Shown here piece after piece: positions 27,990 to 36,606 of a stretch of 64,000 bases of DNA. Each line of letters begins with the position of its first letter. Positions within the stretch are counted from its first letter, which is position 1. The stretch is from CAWAND01 sp963783335 (lineage in GTDB: Bacteria > Chloroflexota > Anaerolineae > Anaerolineales > E44-bin32). The position numbers and the translations under genes are program-made. The DNA lies in assembly GCA_963783335.1 (NCBI GenBank), contig CAWAND010000010.1, positions 682,001-746,000 of the forward strand, in the 5' to 3' direction. The notes under the pieces were generated by a model that saw nothing but the letters and a program-made list of their open reading frames with translations, ran no database searches and was not told the origin of the DNA.

Positions 27990-29192
27990 TCAAGCTTGTC
28001 CCTCAAGCCGGTCGACCACCACATCACCTATGGCGAAGCAGGCGGTAGCGGCCGGGGACGGGGCGTTGACCAGATGGACCATCCGCCCGCTCTCTTGAAA
28101 GGCAAAATCGTCCATCAGGCGCCCGTCCCTCAGCAGCGCCTGGGCGCGCACACCGGCTCCGTCCGGGGTCAGGTCTTGCGGCTGGACGTCGGGGAGCATT
28201 CGGCGCAGGGCGGCGGCGAAAGCGCGCCTGTTCCATGATCGCCACACCTCGCCCAAACCCATCCGCCAGTGGCGCCACGCCAGTCGGATCATCCCCGGAT
28301 AAAGCAGCGTCCGCACCAGGTACGCCGGGTCGATGTCGCCCCAACCATAGCCTTCTCGCGCCAGGGCCAGCACAGCGTTGGGACCACACAGCACCCGCCC
28401 ATCCACAGATGGTGTCAGGTGCACACCCAGGAACGGGAAGCGCGGATCGGGAACCGGATACACCAGGTGGCTGATCAACTCCTTGAGCGGGCTGCCCAGG
28501 TTGAGATACTCGCCCCGGAATCCGACGATGCGGAGCCCGGGTGCCGCCCCGGCCATCCGGGCGACCCTATCCGAATGCAGCCCGGCACAATTGACCGCCA
28601 GGTCGAACGACAGCTCGGCATCTGGCGTGGTGATGATCACCTCCGCCTCCGCGCCTTGGATGTCGATCACCGGCGCACCCACGAGGAGGTTGTGTCCAGA
28701 TGCTCGAAGACGATCCGCCATCCTGGCCATCACCAAACCGTAGTCAACGATGCTGGTCTCAGGCACCCATAGCGCCTCGACGGCGTGCACCCGGGGCTCC
28801 AATGCCTCGGCTTCGTCCGATGCCATCAACCGGCACTCGACGCCATTGGCCTGGCCGCGCCTAAGGAGGTCCTGCAAACCCGGTCTCTCATCATCGGATG
28901 TGGCCACGATCAGCTTGCCGACCCGTTTGACGGGAATATCTTCTCCAGCGCAAAAGGCAAGCAGGGCCTGCTTCCCCTTTCGACACAATTCGGCCTTCCG
29001 GCTGCCCGGGCGATAGTAGATTCCAGAGTGAATCACATTTGAGTTGCGGCCTGACTGGTGTCGTCCAATGTCAGATTCCTTCTCGAGCAGGGTGACATGG
29101 GACTCCGGCCAACGCTCCGCCAAACGGAGCGCCGTGGCCAGGCCGACAAGTCCGCCGCCGATAATCCCAACTCGCTTGCGCTCACTACTCAT
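27990..29192 (-). CDS. lhgO: L-2-hydroxyglutarate oxidase
   Basis: 400 aa, full length. FAD-binding Rossmann motif GIIGGGLVGLATALRLAE at residues 9-26, then the family block LEKESDIGRHQSGRNSNVIHSGIYY with the conserved SGRNSxVxHxGIYY, and FRGEYLNL, LVYPVPDPRFPFLGVHLTP, GPNAVLALAREGY and GAGVRAQAL. It oxidises L-2-hydroxyglutarate to 2-oxoglutarate at the membrane or quinone pool. Divergent from the DUF2085 gene; the 151-nt gap contains a Rex-like palindrome 55 nt from this start, which would suit redox control (inference). Confidence 0.93.
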   Translation of the reverse strand: MSSERKRVGIIGGGLVGLATALRLAERWPESHVTLLEKESDIGRHQSGRNSNVIHSGIYYRPGSRKAELCRKGKQALLAFCAGEDIPVKRVGKLIVATSDDERPGLQDLLRRGQANGVECRLMASDEAEALEPRVHAVEALWVPETSIVDYGLVMARMADRLRASGHNLLVGAPVIDIQGAEAEVIITTPDAELSFDLAVNCAGLHSDRVARMAGAAPGLRIVGFRGEYLNLGSPLKELISHLVYPVPDPRFPFLGVHLTPSVDGRVLCGPNAVLALAREGYGWGDIDPAYLVRTLLYPGMIRLAWRHWRMGLGEVWRSWNRRAFAAALRRMLPDVQPQDLTPDGAGVRAQALLRDGRLMDDFAFQESGRMVHLVNAPSPAATACFAIGDVVVDRLEGQA

Positions 29193-29246
29193 GTGCTATG
29201 CCTCGCTCGCTTTACAGTCTGCCAGAGGATGGGTCCCGTCCGCTCT

Positions 29247-29264
29247 TTGTGAATTCCTTCACAT
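29247..29264. promoter_or_regulatory. Rex/CRP-like palindrome between lhgO and DUF2085
   Basis: TTGTGAA-TTCC-TTCACAT, one mismatch from the perfect form, in the divergent promoter region. It is 55 nt from the lhgO start and 79 nt from the DUF2085 start. Of the six copies in the window it is the best placed for an operator. Confidence 0.6.
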
Positions 29265-29343
29265 ATCATCGCGCACTGTGTCAGACCCCGCGCTGCCATG
29301 CAAACGGAAAACCCTTACAATGATGGCCAATGGGAGACGGCAG

Positions 29344-30111
29344 ATGACATCGGTAGATCAACCAGCTGATAGGCACGTTGTGGATTCTTGGGCGGTTCGT
29401 CTCAACAGGGCGGTGTACCGGGCAGCCCACCATTGGTTCGCCTGGTTCGTCCTGATCAGCGGCCTGTGGGTGGGACTCCCATGGCTGGCCCCGATTTTTA
29501 TGCACCTGGGCTGGACCGGTCCGGCAGAGGCGATCTACTTCGTCTACTCGTTTCAGTGCCATCAGCTCCCCGAACGCTCCTTTTTTCTATTCGGTCCCAA
29601 GGCGATGTATGGATTGGATACCATCCAGTCCGCCTGGAAAGATACCTTGAATCCACTCGTACTGCGACAGTTCATCGGCAACGCGCAGCTGGGGTGGAAG
29701 GTCGGTTGGTCGGACCGCATGGTCTCGGCCTATTCCAGCATCCCCCTGGCGGCGCTTGTCTGGTGGCCCCTCAGAAAGCGCATTAAGCCGCTTCCGGTGT
29801 GGGGTTTCCTGCTCTTCATTCTTCCGATGGCCGTTGATGGCATCAGCCACTTTTTCAGCGACTTGGCTGGGATCGGCCAGGGATTCCGATACACCAACGC
29901 CTGGCTGGTGGATTTGACCCATCACAGCTTTCCCAACTGGTTCTACTACGGCGATGCCCTTGGCTCGTTCAACTCCTGGATGCGCCTGATCACCGGAGTC
30001 CTGTTCGGCATCGGCCTGGTCTGGTTCGCCTTCCCCTATCTTCGAGCTTCGTTCGATGCGACCTCCCGACAGGCCGAAACCCAGTTTGAACAGGCTGGGG
30101 TCGATCTTTAG
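29344..30111 (+). CDS. DUF2085 membrane protein
   Basis: 255 aa from the ATG of MTSVDQPAD, with GGGAG 7 nt upstream; upstream frames lack an SD. The family signature YSFQCHQLPERSFFLFG (Cys-His-Gln) follows a first hydrophobic segment, and later segments include WWPLRKRIKPLPVWGFLLFILPMAVDGISHFF, which is typical of DUF2085. About five hydrophobic helices are seen. The family is common in Chloroflexota and is of unknown function. A C-terminal charged tail follows the last helix. Confidence 0.85.
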   Translation: MTSVDQPADRHVVDSWAVRLNRAVYRAAHHWFAWFVLISGLWVGLPWLAPIFMHLGWTGPAEAIYFVYSFQCHQLPERSFFLFGPKAMYGLDTIQSAWKDTLNPLVLRQFIGNAQLGWKVGWSDRMVSAYSSIPLAALVWWPLRKRIKPLPVWGFLLFILPMAVDGISHFFSDLAGIGQGFRYTNAWLVDLTHHSFPNWFYYGDALGSFNSWMRLITGVLFGIGLVWFAFPYLRASFDATSRQAETQFEQAGVDL

Positions 30112-30271
30112 CCAAGGCGCCAGCCCCCTGCATCCGCTAACCTGAAGATCTGCCGACTCAAAGACTCCACTAATACTGCTGCGGTAGGCTTTCAATGCAG
30201 ACAATTCACGTCTGAGATGAATAGTGCAAGTGCCTATTGGTTTCGGATCGGAAAACGAGGAGGTTTTTGCA

Positions 30272-30889
30272 GTGAGTACAACAACTGGATCAGACGAGAG
30301 CCGGCGATTCGTGGAACACATCGAGGAGCCGCCTGTTGCAAGGGCACTGTTCGGCGGGACACGCTGGGCTTGGATTTGGCTCATTCTGCGCGTCTATGTG
30401 GGGTACGAATGGATATCAGCCGGTTATGGCAAATTGACCAGCGCCGCCTGGACCGGTGCCAACGCCGGAGCCGCCCTGACCGGCTTCGTCAAGCACGCCC
30501 TGACCTTGGCCGGCGGTGAGCACCCTGCCGTGCAAGGATGGTACGCGGGATTCCTGCAGAATGTGGTCCTGCCCAACGCGTCCGTGTGGGGCTACATGGT
30601 GGCCTGGGGGGAGACGCTGGTCGGCGCGGCCATGATCCTGGGAGTATTCACCGGGATCGCCGCCTTCTTCGGAAGCTTTATGAATGTCAACTACCTTCTG
30701 GCCGGCTCCGTCAGCACCAACCCGATCCTGTTCGCCATCGCCACCTGGCTCGTCCTGGCCTGGCGGACAGCTGGCTGGTGGGGTGCCGACCGTTGGCTGC
30801 TGCCTCTGTTGGGGACGCCCTGGAGGCCCGGGCAAGTGTTCCGACATGAGACGGCTCCCAAATCCCAGAGTCCTTCCACTTCAAGCTGA
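30272..30889 (+). CDS. DoxX-family integral membrane protein
   Basis: 205 aa from a GTG with GAGGAGG 8 nt upstream, which decides the start over the upstream ATG at 30224. Four hydrophobic helices: WAWIWLILRVYVGYEWISAGYGK (the DoxX N-terminal signature), VWGYMVAWGETLVGAAMILGVFTGIAAFFGSFMNVNYLLAG, and LFAIATWLVLAWRTAGWWGADRWLLP. DoxX/TQO small-subunit-like proteins associate with thiosulfate or quinone redox enzymes; the substrate here is unknown. It precedes the copper ATPase by 105 nt and may share its transcript. Confidence 0.88.
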   Translation: MSTTTGSDESRRFVEHIEEPPVARALFGGTRWAWIWLILRVYVGYEWISAGYGKLTSAAWTGANAGAALTGFVKHALTLAGGEHPAVQGWYAGFLQNVVLPNASVWGYMVAWGETLVGAAMILGVFTGIAAFFGSFMNVNYLLAGSVSTNPILFAIATWLVLAWRTAGWWGADRWLLPLLGTPWRPGQVFRHETAPKSQSPSTSS

Positions 30890-30906
30890 CCCCCTCGCGT
30901 TCGGGT

Positions 30907-30966
30907 GAGAGGAGACAGCCTCTCGGAGAACGTAACTGCGCCGCGGCCAGGTTCGGCCGCGGCGCA
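30907..30966 (+). promoter_or_regulatory. Two stem-loops in the copB leader
   Basis: GAGAGG-agacag-CCTCTC (30907-30924) is followed by a very strong TGCGCCGCGGCC-aggttc-GGCCGCGGCGCA stem (12 bp, 30937-30966). No T-tract follows, so it is not a classic terminator. It lies between doxX and the ATPase start (30995) and could be an attenuator, an mRNA-processing site or a Rho-linked element; the role is inferred. Confidence 0.5.
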
Positions 30967-30994
30967 CGCATACCACCTGCACAGGGGAAATCAG

Positions 30995-33022
30995 ATGGAC
31001 CACAAGGATCATAGAAGCTCGGGGGCTGAAGGCAGCGCTCCGAAGCACAACACCGATCACAGCGGCCACGAGCACATGTTTCGTCGCCGGTTCTGGATCA
31101 GTCTTGCCCTGTCAATCCCGGTCTTGATCTTCAGCCCAACCCTCCAGGACTGGCTTCACTTTACCCTGCCGACCTTCCCGGGCGACGCATGGGTGACGCC
31201 CATGTTCTCGGTGGTTGTCTTCGCTTACGGTGGGCTGCCTTTCCTGCGCATGGCACTTCCCGAGCTTCGTGACCGCGCCCCAGGGATGATGACCCTGATC
31301 TCATTGGCCATCTGCGTGGCCTTTATCTACAGCCTGGCCGCCCTGGTCTTGCCGAACGGCCGCACCTTCTTCTGGGAACTGGTGACTCTGATCGACATCA
31401 TGCTGCTGGGTCATTGGATCGAAATGCGCAGTGTCCGCCGGGCTTCCAGTGCCCTGGATGAACTGGCCAAGCTGATGCCAGATACCGCCGAACGTATCAC
31501 AGCCGACGGGGCCTCGGAACAGGTACCGGTTAGCCAACTCAAGCAAGGTGATCTGGTTCTGGTGCGGCCAGGGGCCAGTGTTCCAGCAGATGGAAAGATT
31601 GAGACAGGGGAATCGCAAGTCAATGAAGCCATGATCACCGGTGAATCCAGGCCGGTGACGAAGACCGAGGGTGACGCGGTTATCGGCGGCACCATCAACG
31701 GGGATGGCAGTCTGAGGGTGCGCGTAAGCGCCACCGGCGACGACACCGCCCTGGCCGGGATCATGCGATTGGTCCAAGAGGCTCAGGCAAGCAAGTCCAA
31801 CACGCAGATCTTGGCCGACCGCGCCGCCGGCTGGCTGTTCTATATCGCCCTTGGATCGGCGACGGCCACGGCCATCGGCTGGACCGTGGCGGTGGGCTTC
31901 AACGTCGATGTCATCGCCCGCGTGGCGACGGTCCTGGTGATCGCCTGCCCGCACGCCCTCGGCCTGGCCATCCCCCTTGTGGTCGCCATCACCACCTCAT
32001 TGGGCGCCCGCAACGGGATCCTGGTCCGAGACCGCCTTGCCCTGGAGCAGGCCCGCAAGCTGGACGTGGTCGTCTTCGACAAGACCGGCACCCTCACCAA
32101 GGGAGACTTCGGCGTGGTTGATATGGCTGTGGCCCATGCTTGGGATGAAGCCCAAGCGCTCGCCTTGGCAGCCGCCGTTGAGGGGGACTCAGAGCACACC
32201 ATCGCACGCGGCATCCGCGCCAGCGCCACCGAACGCGAACTGCATCTCCCGCACGTGACGGACTTCGAAGCTCTCAAGGGACGGGGCGTGCGCGCCCGGG
32301 CGGACGGCCAGACAGCGTACGTCGGCGGGCCGCAGATGCTCGACATGCTCGACCTAACCCCGCCGGATGGGCTGCGCCGGTTCGTGGATGAGGCAGGCCA
32401 ACACGGCCAGAGCACTGTCTTCCTGGTTGCCGACGATGCAGTTGCCGCCGGGTTCGCCCTGGCCGACGTGGTCCGCCCGGAAAGCCGGGCGGCTGTCGAT
32501 CGGCTCCACCGCATGGGCATTGACGTCGCCATGCTCACCGGCGACAGCCAATCGGTGGCCAACTCGGTAGCTGATGAGCTCAACATCGACCGAGTGTTCG
32601 CCCAGGTCCTGCCCGAAAACAAAGCCGAGAAGATCGCCGAACTGCAGGGCAGAGGTCACATGGTCGCCATGGTAGGCGACGGGGTGAACGACGCTCCAGC
32701 TCTGGCCAAGGCCGACGTGGGGATCGCCATCGGCAGCGGCACCGATGTGGCTGTCGAATCTGCCGGGCTGATTTTGGTAAAAAGCAACCCCAATGATGTG
32801 GTCAAGATCATCAAATTGAGCCAGGCCACCTACCGCAAGATGGTCCAAAATCTGGCCTGGGCGACCGGCTACAACGTCCTGGCTCTGCCGCTGGCAGCCG
32901 GCGTCTTGGCGCCCATTGGCATCCTGCTGTCCCCGGCCGTGGGCGCCCTGTTGATGTCGCTGAGCACGGTCATCGTGGCCGCCAATGCGCAGCTTCTGCG
33001 GCGGGCCCCGCTGACGAACTAG
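30995..33022 (+). CDS. copB: CopB-type heavy-metal P1B ATPase
   Basis: 675 aa from the ATG of MDHKDHRSSG. A His-rich N-terminus (MDHKDH, HNTDHSGHEH) replaces a CxxC metal-binding domain. Eight-helix P1B layout with phosphatase motif MITGESRPV, intramembrane CPH (VLVIACPHALGLAIPL), phosphorylation site DKTGTLTKGD and hinge GDGVNDAPAL. CPH plus a His-rich head marks the CopB subgroup, which exports Cu (possibly Ag). The near-invariant SEHP nucleotide-domain motif reads SEHT here (DSEHTIARGI). It probably acts with the DoxX and TlpA neighbours in redox/metal stress (inference). Confidence 0.9.
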   Translation: MDHKDHRSSGAEGSAPKHNTDHSGHEHMFRRRFWISLALSIPVLIFSPTLQDWLHFTLPTFPGDAWVTPMFSVVVFAYGGLPFLRMALPELRDRAPGMMTLISLAICVAFIYSLAALVLPNGRTFFWELVTLIDIMLLGHWIEMRSVRRASSALDELAKLMPDTAERITADGASEQVPVSQLKQGDLVLVRPGASVPADGKIETGESQVNEAMITGESRPVTKTEGDAVIGGTINGDGSLRVRVSATGDDTALAGIMRLVQEAQASKSNTQILADRAAGWLFYIALGSATATAIGWTVAVGFNVDVIARVATVLVIACPHALGLAIPLVVAITTSLGARNGILVRDRLALEQARKLDVVVFDKTGTLTKGDFGVVDMAVAHAWDEAQALALAAAVEGDSEHTIARGIRASATERELHLPHVTDFEALKGRGVRARADGQTAYVGGPQMLDMLDLTPPDGLRRFVDEAGQHGQSTVFLVADDAVAAGFALADVVRPESRAAVDRLHRMGIDVAMLTGDSQSVANSVADELNIDRVFAQVLPENKAEKIAELQGRGHMVAMVGDGVNDAPALAKADVGIAIGSGTDVAVESAGLILVKSNPNDVVKIIKLSQATYRKMVQNLAWATGYNVLALPLAAGVLAPIGILLSPAVGALLMSLSTVIVAANAQLLRRAPLTN

Positions 33023-33081
33023 GCCACAGCGGTGGCCGGCCAGAGCGCGGCCAGGTTGTCCTGCCCAAGGCGCCACGCGGT

Positions 33082-33099
33082 TTGTGAAATTCTTCATAA
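33082..33099. promoter_or_regulatory. Rex/CRP-like palindrome upstream of the TlpA gene
   Basis: TTGTGAA-ATTC-TTCATAA, one mismatch in the right arm. It lies 59 nt after the copB stop and 86 nt before the TlpA start, in a promoter-compatible position. Confidence 0.5.
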
Positions 33100-33185
33100 G
33101 ACAGCGACGGCATCAGTCGCGTAGAGCGTTACAATGAGCCGATGGCCGAAGGGCCGGCATTCGGATCCAACGCGTTCTGAGAACC

Positions 33186-33860
33186 ATGTCCAGATTTGAC
33201 ATCAACCCCGAACCCTCCATGCTTGCCCAGGCGATCCGGCCGATCGCTTTTCTTCTGGCACTGGGATTGGGTTTGTTCTTGGGATGGCGCTTGTTCATCG
33301 TGCCCAGGCCCAACCCCACGCCCACCCCGTCCAATTTTCCCAAACCATCCCAGACCATCGTCCCCACCGCTACCATCGCCGTGGCGCCGACCGGGGAATC
33401 GGCGGTCCAACTTGGGCAGTCGGTGCGCGTCGGCCAGCCGGCTCCCGACTTCACCCTCCAGGATTTGCACCGGCAGACCCAGCGCCTGTCCGACTATCGA
33501 GGCAGCGTGGTCTTGGTAAATTTCTGGGCGACATGGTGCCCGCCATGCCGAATTGAGATGCCCACCTTGCAGGCAGTGTATGAGAAATTGGGGGACCAGG
33601 GGCTGATCGTCCTAGGGCTGAACTGGACTCAAGTCGATGCCCAGCAGCAAGTCGAACCCTACGTGGAAAGTCTGGGGGTGACCTTCCCCGTCTTGCTCGA
33701 TCCTGATGGTCGCGTGGCAGACAGCATCTATCCGCTGCAGGGCCTGCCAACCAGCATCATCATCGATCGCTCCGGCCTGGTGCAGCAAATCTCGATCGGG
33801 CCCTTGCCTGCCGACAAGTTGGAGGCCCAATTGCAGGCGCTTCTCGGCCCGGCGCCATGA
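33186..33860 (+). CDS. TlpA-like thiol-disulfide reductase
   Basis: 224 aa. One N-terminal membrane helix (AFLLALGLGLFLGWRLFIV), a Pro/Thr-rich linker, then an AhpC/TSA-type thioredoxin domain: GQPAPDFTLQDL, VVLVNFWATWCPPCRIEMP with active site WCPPC, and the cis-Pro loop LQGLPTSIIIDRSG. Membrane-anchored with the domain outside, it probably reduces or matures exported cysteine proteins such as cytochromes. No ccm genes are nearby. Confidence 0.92.
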   Translation: MSRFDINPEPSMLAQAIRPIAFLLALGLGLFLGWRLFIVPRPNPTPTPSNFPKPSQTIVPTATIAVAPTGESAVQLGQSVRVGQPAPDFTLQDLHRQTQRLSDYRGSVVLVNFWATWCPPCRIEMPTLQAVYEKLGDQGLIVLGLNWTQVDAQQQVEPYVESLGVTFPVLLDPDGRVADSIYPLQGLPTSIIIDRSGLVQQISIGPLPADKLEAQLQALLGPAP

Positions 33861-33913
33861 CACGCCGGCTGCCGCGCGGCGTGCGCGCACACCGACAGCG
33901 TGACATCTGTGCC

Positions 33914-33941
33914 TTGACGGCGCACCACCATCTGGTATGCT
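33914..33941 (+). promoter_or_regulatory. Possible sigma70 promoter of the M23 gene, leaderless
   Basis: TTGACG (33914-33919), 16 nt, TATGCT (33936-33941). The ATG at 33937 lies inside the -10 box, so translation from it is unlikely if the promoter is real. The GTG at 33949 would fall at or next to the start of transcription, giving a leaderless mRNA. Confidence 0.4.
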
Positions 33942-33948
33942 CCGTGGC

Positions 33949-35124
33949 GTGACCAGCACGCACGATCCAGCACCCCAATCCCCCATGGAAAGCGACCCCG
34001 CGCCGGAGGAATTCATCCGGCAGAATTCGCGTAACAGCGCCCCCTCGTGGCGACGGCGGGCATTGCTCGTGGCCCTCAGCCTGGTCGTTGTCTCCGGTCT
34101 GGCCTTCATGGCTGTCCGCGGCGCCGGGCTGGCCCCCACCCGAGTTCAATCGTCGGGCGGCGTCGTGACCGCTGAGCCGGACAAGCCGACGGCTGAGCCC
34201 GAACTGCAGCTCAAAGTCTCCGACCTGCCGGCGTTCCCCACGCCGGCCGGAGACGTGGTCGTCACCCGAAAACTGCAGCTTCACACCACACGGCCCGAAC
34301 GGCCGCGCGTGAAGGTTACGCACTACACCGTAAAGCAAGGCGACACGTTGTTCGACATCGCAGACAAGTACGGCCTCAAGCCCGAGACCATCTTATGGGG
34401 CAACTACAACCTGCTCAAAGGGAGCCCCGAGAGCATACAGATGGACCAGGAGCTCAATATCCTGCCGGTGGACGGCACATACTACGAATGGCAAGAGGGG
34501 GATTCAATCCGGGGTGTGGCGAACTTCTTCAAGGTGGAGCCAGAGGACATCCTCGACTACCCGGGCAACAGCCTGGCCGGCTACGCCAGTGTTGACGAGG
34601 CGTCGATCGAGCCGGGCACATGGCTGATCGTGCCTGGAGGCAAACGCGAAGTGGTCACATGGACCGCACCGCGCATCACCCGCGCCAATCCCGGCACAGC
34701 CAAGTACGTCGGGCCCGGCGCCTGCAGCGGTGGCTACGACGGCCCAGTTGGCGAACCATCATTTATCTGGCCGACGACTCTGGGCACCATCTCCGGCAGC
34801 ACCTTCAGCAGCATCCACCCCGCCATCGACATCGCCGGGGCTGTCGGGAATGCCGTCTACGCCAGCGCCAGCGGCGTGGTGGTTTACGCCGGATGGAACG
34901 ATTGGGGCTATGGCTACATGATCGTCCTTGATCACGGCAACGGCTGGCAGACGCTCTACGCGCACCTCAGCGGCATCAACGTCGGCTGCGGTCAGGGCGT
35001 CGGCCAAGGGCGAGTGATCGGCGCCGTGGGCTCAACCGGCAACTCCACCGGCGCCCACTTGCATTTCGAGATGCAGAGTGACCAATACGGGAAGGTCAAT
35101 CCGCTCAATTTCGTATCCCCCTGA
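33949..35124 (+). CDS. LysM-M23 cell-wall endopeptidase
   Basis: About 391 aa. One N-terminal membrane helix (ALLVALSLVVVSGLAFM), then two LysM-type repeats (HYTVKQGDTLFDIADKYGLKPETILWGN; YYEWQEGDSIRGVANFFKVEPEDIL) and a C-terminal M23 peptidase domain with zinc motifs HPAIDIA, LYAHLSG and HLHFEM. All metal/catalytic His are present, so it should be an active peptidoglycan hydrolase or an EnvC-like regulator. The start is uncertain: ATG 33937, GTG 33949 or ATG 33985, none with a clear SD. Confidence 0.9.
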   Translation: MTSTHDPAPQSPMESDPAPEEFIRQNSRNSAPSWRRRALLVALSLVVVSGLAFMAVRGAGLAPTRVQSSGGVVTAEPDKPTAEPELQLKVSDLPAFPTPAGDVVVTRKLQLHTTRPERPRVKVTHYTVKQGDTLFDIADKYGLKPETILWGNYNLLKGSPESIQMDQELNILPVDGTYYEWQEGDSIRGVANFFKVEPEDILDYPGNSLAGYASVDEASIEPGTWLIVPGGKREVVTWTAPRITRANPGTAKYVGPGACSGGYDGPVGEPSFIWPTTLGTISGSTFSSIHPAIDIAGAVGNAVYASASGVVVYAGWNDWGYGYMIVLDHGNGWQTLYAHLSGINVGCGQGVGQGRVIGAVGSTGNSTGAHLHFEMQSDQYGKVNPLNFVSP

Positions 35125-35156
35125 GCAATCCGCTGCACGGCATGCCGGCCCCGCGG

Positions 35157-35933
35157 CTAGTTTGACAAATTATCGATGGCTTCCATCGCCTCGCTGTCCA
35201 ACTCGAAATCAAAGACCGCCAGGTTTTGCTCCAGGTGGTCTCGGCTGGACGCCTTGGGAATGGCCACCACGTTCGGCTTCTGGATAAGCCATCTCAGGGC
35301 CACCTGCACCGCCGTCTTCCCGTAGCTGTCGCCAATCTCCCTCAACACATCCGAGCTCTGGACACGGCCACGCGCAAGGGGTGTGTATGCCGTCACCAGA
35401 ACATCCGACGCTTGGCAGGCCGCCAGGACGTCGCCCGGGTACCGCCAAGGGTTGATCTCCACCTGGTTGCAAAAAATGCCTGTCTGGCTGACCTTCTGGG
35501 CCTCGGCCAGCTGAGTTGGGCTGAAATTGCTCACCCCGATCCGGCGGACACCCCCCGAGCGTTGAAGTTCATCCAGGGCACCCACCGTTTCATCTATCGG
35601 GACGTCGGTCACCGGCCAATGAATCAAGTACAGATCGAGATAGTCCGTCCCCAAGTCTTCCAGGCTTTGATCGCATGCCTCGAGCACATCGTCATGGTGC
35701 ATATGATTTCGCCAGACCTTGCTGGTCAGAAAGAGCTCTTCCCGCGGCAGGCGTGATTTCGCCAGTGCAAGCCCGATGGCCCGTTCGTTGCCGTACATCT
35801 CGGCGGTGTCGATGTGACGGTAGCCCAGATCCAAAGCTGCCAGGACAGTCTCCTGGCAGGTCTCGCCTCGCAAGGCCCATGTCCCCAGGCCGATTCGGGG
35901 AACTCGGGCGCCTTGGATGTCGAGTGTCTTCAT
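35157..35933 (-). CDS. Aldo/keto reductase
   Basis: 258 aa, start supported by AAGGAG. NADPH-dependent AKR barrel: IGLGTWAL, GYRHIDTAEMYGNE with catalytic Asp and Tyr, LTSKVWRNHMH with Lys, LDLYLIHWP with His, GVSNFSPTQL, and the C-terminal IPKASSRDHLEQNL cofactor loop. Closest in pattern to 2,5-diketogluconate reductase-type AKR5 enzymes; the physiological carbonyl substrate is unknown. Confidence 0.92.
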   Translation of the reverse strand: MKTLDIQGARVPRIGLGTWALRGETCQETVLAALDLGYRHIDTAEMYGNERAIGLALAKSRLPREELFLTSKVWRNHMHHDDVLEACDQSLEDLGTDYLDLYLIHWPVTDVPIDETVGALDELQRSGGVRRIGVSNFSPTQLAEAQKVSQTGIFCNQVEINPWRYPGDVLAACQASDVLVTAYTPLARGRVQSSDVLREIGDSYGKTAVQVALRWLIQKPNVVAIPKASSRDHLEQNLAVFDFELDSEAMEAIDNLSN

Positions 35934-35969
35934 ACGGCATCGCTCCTTCGACGTGCAGAACCGGGGGCC

Positions 35970-36449
35970 TCAGACCACCTGGGCGAACGAACCCCCGGTC
36001 AGCTGGGGCAGGTCGTCCGCCTTGAGGGAAAAGACGGCGTGCGGCGTCCCGGCTGCCGCCCAAATGGTCTCGTGCTCCTTCAGTCCCTCATCCAGATAGG
36101 TAATCAGGGGCTCGAGGTGGCCGAGCGGTGGCACCCCACCGATGGCGAAGCCTGTCGCCTGGCGCACAAAGTCCGGATCGGCCAACGCCACTGGCTCCCC
36201 TACAAGAGCCTCGACTCTGGACAGATCCACCCGGTGGGCCCCGCTGGCAATCACCATCACCGGCTTGCCCGACGTGCGAGCCTTGAAGACGAGCGACTTG
36301 GCGATCTGACCAACCTGGCAGCCGACCGCCTGGGCTGCTTCCTGGGCGGTGCGCGTACTCTCCGGAAGCTCCACCACTTCGAACTCTGCCCCTGCGGCCA
36401 GGAGCGCCTCCTGCACCCTGCGCGCGCTGGCGCTCAATTCGGACGGCAT
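35970..36449 (-). CDS. YbaK/EbsC-family aminoacyl-tRNA deacylase
   Basis: 159 aa, start with a strong GGAGGTGA SD. ProX/YbaK fold: TAQEAAQAVGCQVGQIAKSLVFKA (conserved Lys), VMVIASGAHRVDLSRVEALVGEPVALADPDFVRQATGFAIGGVPPLGH, with the GxIGGVPP motif. Such free-standing domains hydrolyse mischarged tRNAs, often Cys-tRNA(Pro) or similar. Divergent from the padR-MFS operon and 36 nt from the aldo-keto reductase, probably one transcript with it. Confidence 0.9.
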   Translation of the reverse strand: MPSELSASARRVQEALLAAGAEFEVVELPESTRTAQEAAQAVGCQVGQIAKSLVFKARTSGKPVMVIASGAHRVDLSRVEALVGEPVALADPDFVRQATGFAIGGVPPLGHLEPLITYLDEGLKEHETIWAAAGTPHAVFSLKADDLPQLTGGSFAQVV

Positions 36450-36531
36450 GTCATCACCTCCACTATCTTTCCTGTGCTACACAACAACCCCGGCGCCCCG
36501 GCCCGGTTTTCCTCGCCCATGCCAGCTACCC

Positions 36532-36572
36532 TTGACATTAGCATCGAGCACGATTATAGTCATTTCTGACTA
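36532..36572 (+). promoter_or_regulatory. padR promoter with overlapping operator
   Basis: TTGACA (36532-36537), exactly 17 nt, TATAGT (36555-36560). A 6-4-6 inverted repeat TAGTCA-TTTC-TGACTA (36557-36572) covers the -10 and the expected start site. This is the usual layout for autorepression by the PadR protein encoded 35 nt downstream; the binding assignment is inferred. Confidence 0.75.
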
Positions 36573-36606
36573 ATCAACATTGAACAATGGATTGCGAGGG
36601 AATCCT

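Noticed and set aside
29044..29343. N-terminal extension of the DUF2085 protein
   Set aside because: It overlaps lhgO on the other strand and lacks an SD; GGGAG before 29344 decides the start.
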